In this document: in pieces, positions 5,997-6,168 of the stretch
How positions within the stretch are numbered: the first letter of the stretch is position 1
Layout: every line of letters begins with the position of its first letter
Assembly: GCA_021107345.1 (NCBI GenBank)
Contig: JAIOSX010000259.1
Span: 1 to 6,168, forward strand
Reading direction: 5' to 3'
Length of the DNA stretch: 6,168 bases
Source: Candidatus Aegiribacteria sp.
Lineage (GTDB): Bacteria; Fermentibacterota; Fermentibacteria; Fermentibacterales; Fermentibacteraceae
Notes under the pieces: model-generated
What the model was told of the DNA's origin: nothing
The model's input: the letters and a program-made list of their open reading frames with translations, nothing else
The model's database searches: none
Position numbers and translations under genes: made by a program

Positions 5997-6168
5997 TTAC
6001 TTTTTAGTAAGGAACCTGTCAGCTGGACTGTTTACTCTGAGAGCACTTCTTCGCTCCGCAAGCTTCATGTAGGGAGATATCATGGATGGCGTAGTAATTC
6101 CCAGAAGGCTGCGTACGAGTTTTCTGTCAATCCCGTCCTCAAGCATATGAACTGCAAAGCTGTGTCTG
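5997..6168 (-). CDS. Tyrosine recombinase / phage-type integrase, C-terminal fragment (runs off the right edge)
   Basis: The minus strand encodes 56 residues ending in TAA (5997-5999), and the gene continues beyond the window. The visible part begins with RHSFAVHMLEDGID, the catalytic Arg of the H-x-x-R motif and its usual continuation. VRSLLGITTPSMISPYMKL follows and aligns without gaps to the XerC/XerD pattern LLGH...YTH. The nucleophile would be the Tyr in SPYMK. The position normally held by His or Trp after LLG is Ile, which is unusual for an active recombinase. A basic tail ending in LTKK follows. Such enzymes cut and rejoin DNA at specific sites: integrases, dimer-resolving Xer proteins, or solitary recombinases. 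The fragment cannot separate these. It converges on the hydrogenase operon across a shared hairpin and is probably unrelated to it. Confidence 0.8.
   Translation of the reverse strand, partial: RHSFAVHMLEDGIDRKLVRSLLGITTPSMISPYMKLAERRSALRVNSPADRFLTKK

Overview
The window reads as chromosomal DNA from an anaerobic, hydrogen-metabolising bacterium of moderate GC content. The main support is a gene set for an NAD-linked [FeFe] hydrogenase; no phylum can be assigned from the sequence alone. Genes are dense, with strong GGGAGG-type ribosome binding sites and short overlaps, which fits bacterial operons.

Region 1 (1-1993) is a methyl-cycle pair. The window opens inside a class I SAM-dependent methyltransferase whose reading frame breaks near 430-439. 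The displaced C-terminal part continues in another frame to 591 and overlaps the start of ahcY by 8 bases. ahcY (584-1993) is an intact, long-form S-adenosylhomocysteine hydrolase, which removes the by-product of SAM-dependent methylation.

Region 2 (2092-5923) is a tight four-gene block: a stand-alone response-regulator receiver domain, a NuoE-like [2Fe-2S] subunit, a NuoF-like FMN/NADH subunit, and a five-cluster [FeFe] hydrogenase catalytic subunit. Spacing is a 4-base overlap, 14 bases, and 0 bases. The last three match the HydC/HydB/HydA (HndA/HndC/HndD) trimer, in which electrons pass between NAD(H) at the flavin subunit and protons/H2 at the H-cluster. The NuoF-like and HydA subunits lack the extra iron-sulfur domains of well-known bifurcating enzymes, so NADH-only chemistry is a real alternative. 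The receiver gene, coupled to the first hydrogenase subunit, suggests phosphorylation-dependent control, but no kinase lies in the window.

Region 3 (5924-6168) holds a perfect 16-bp hairpin between convergent genes, probably a bidirectional terminator. It is followed by the C-terminal 56 codons of a tyrosine recombinase on the minus strand that runs off the right edge. No rRNA, tRNA, CRISPR array or insertion sequence was seen, and no gene-free stretch exceeds 300 bases.
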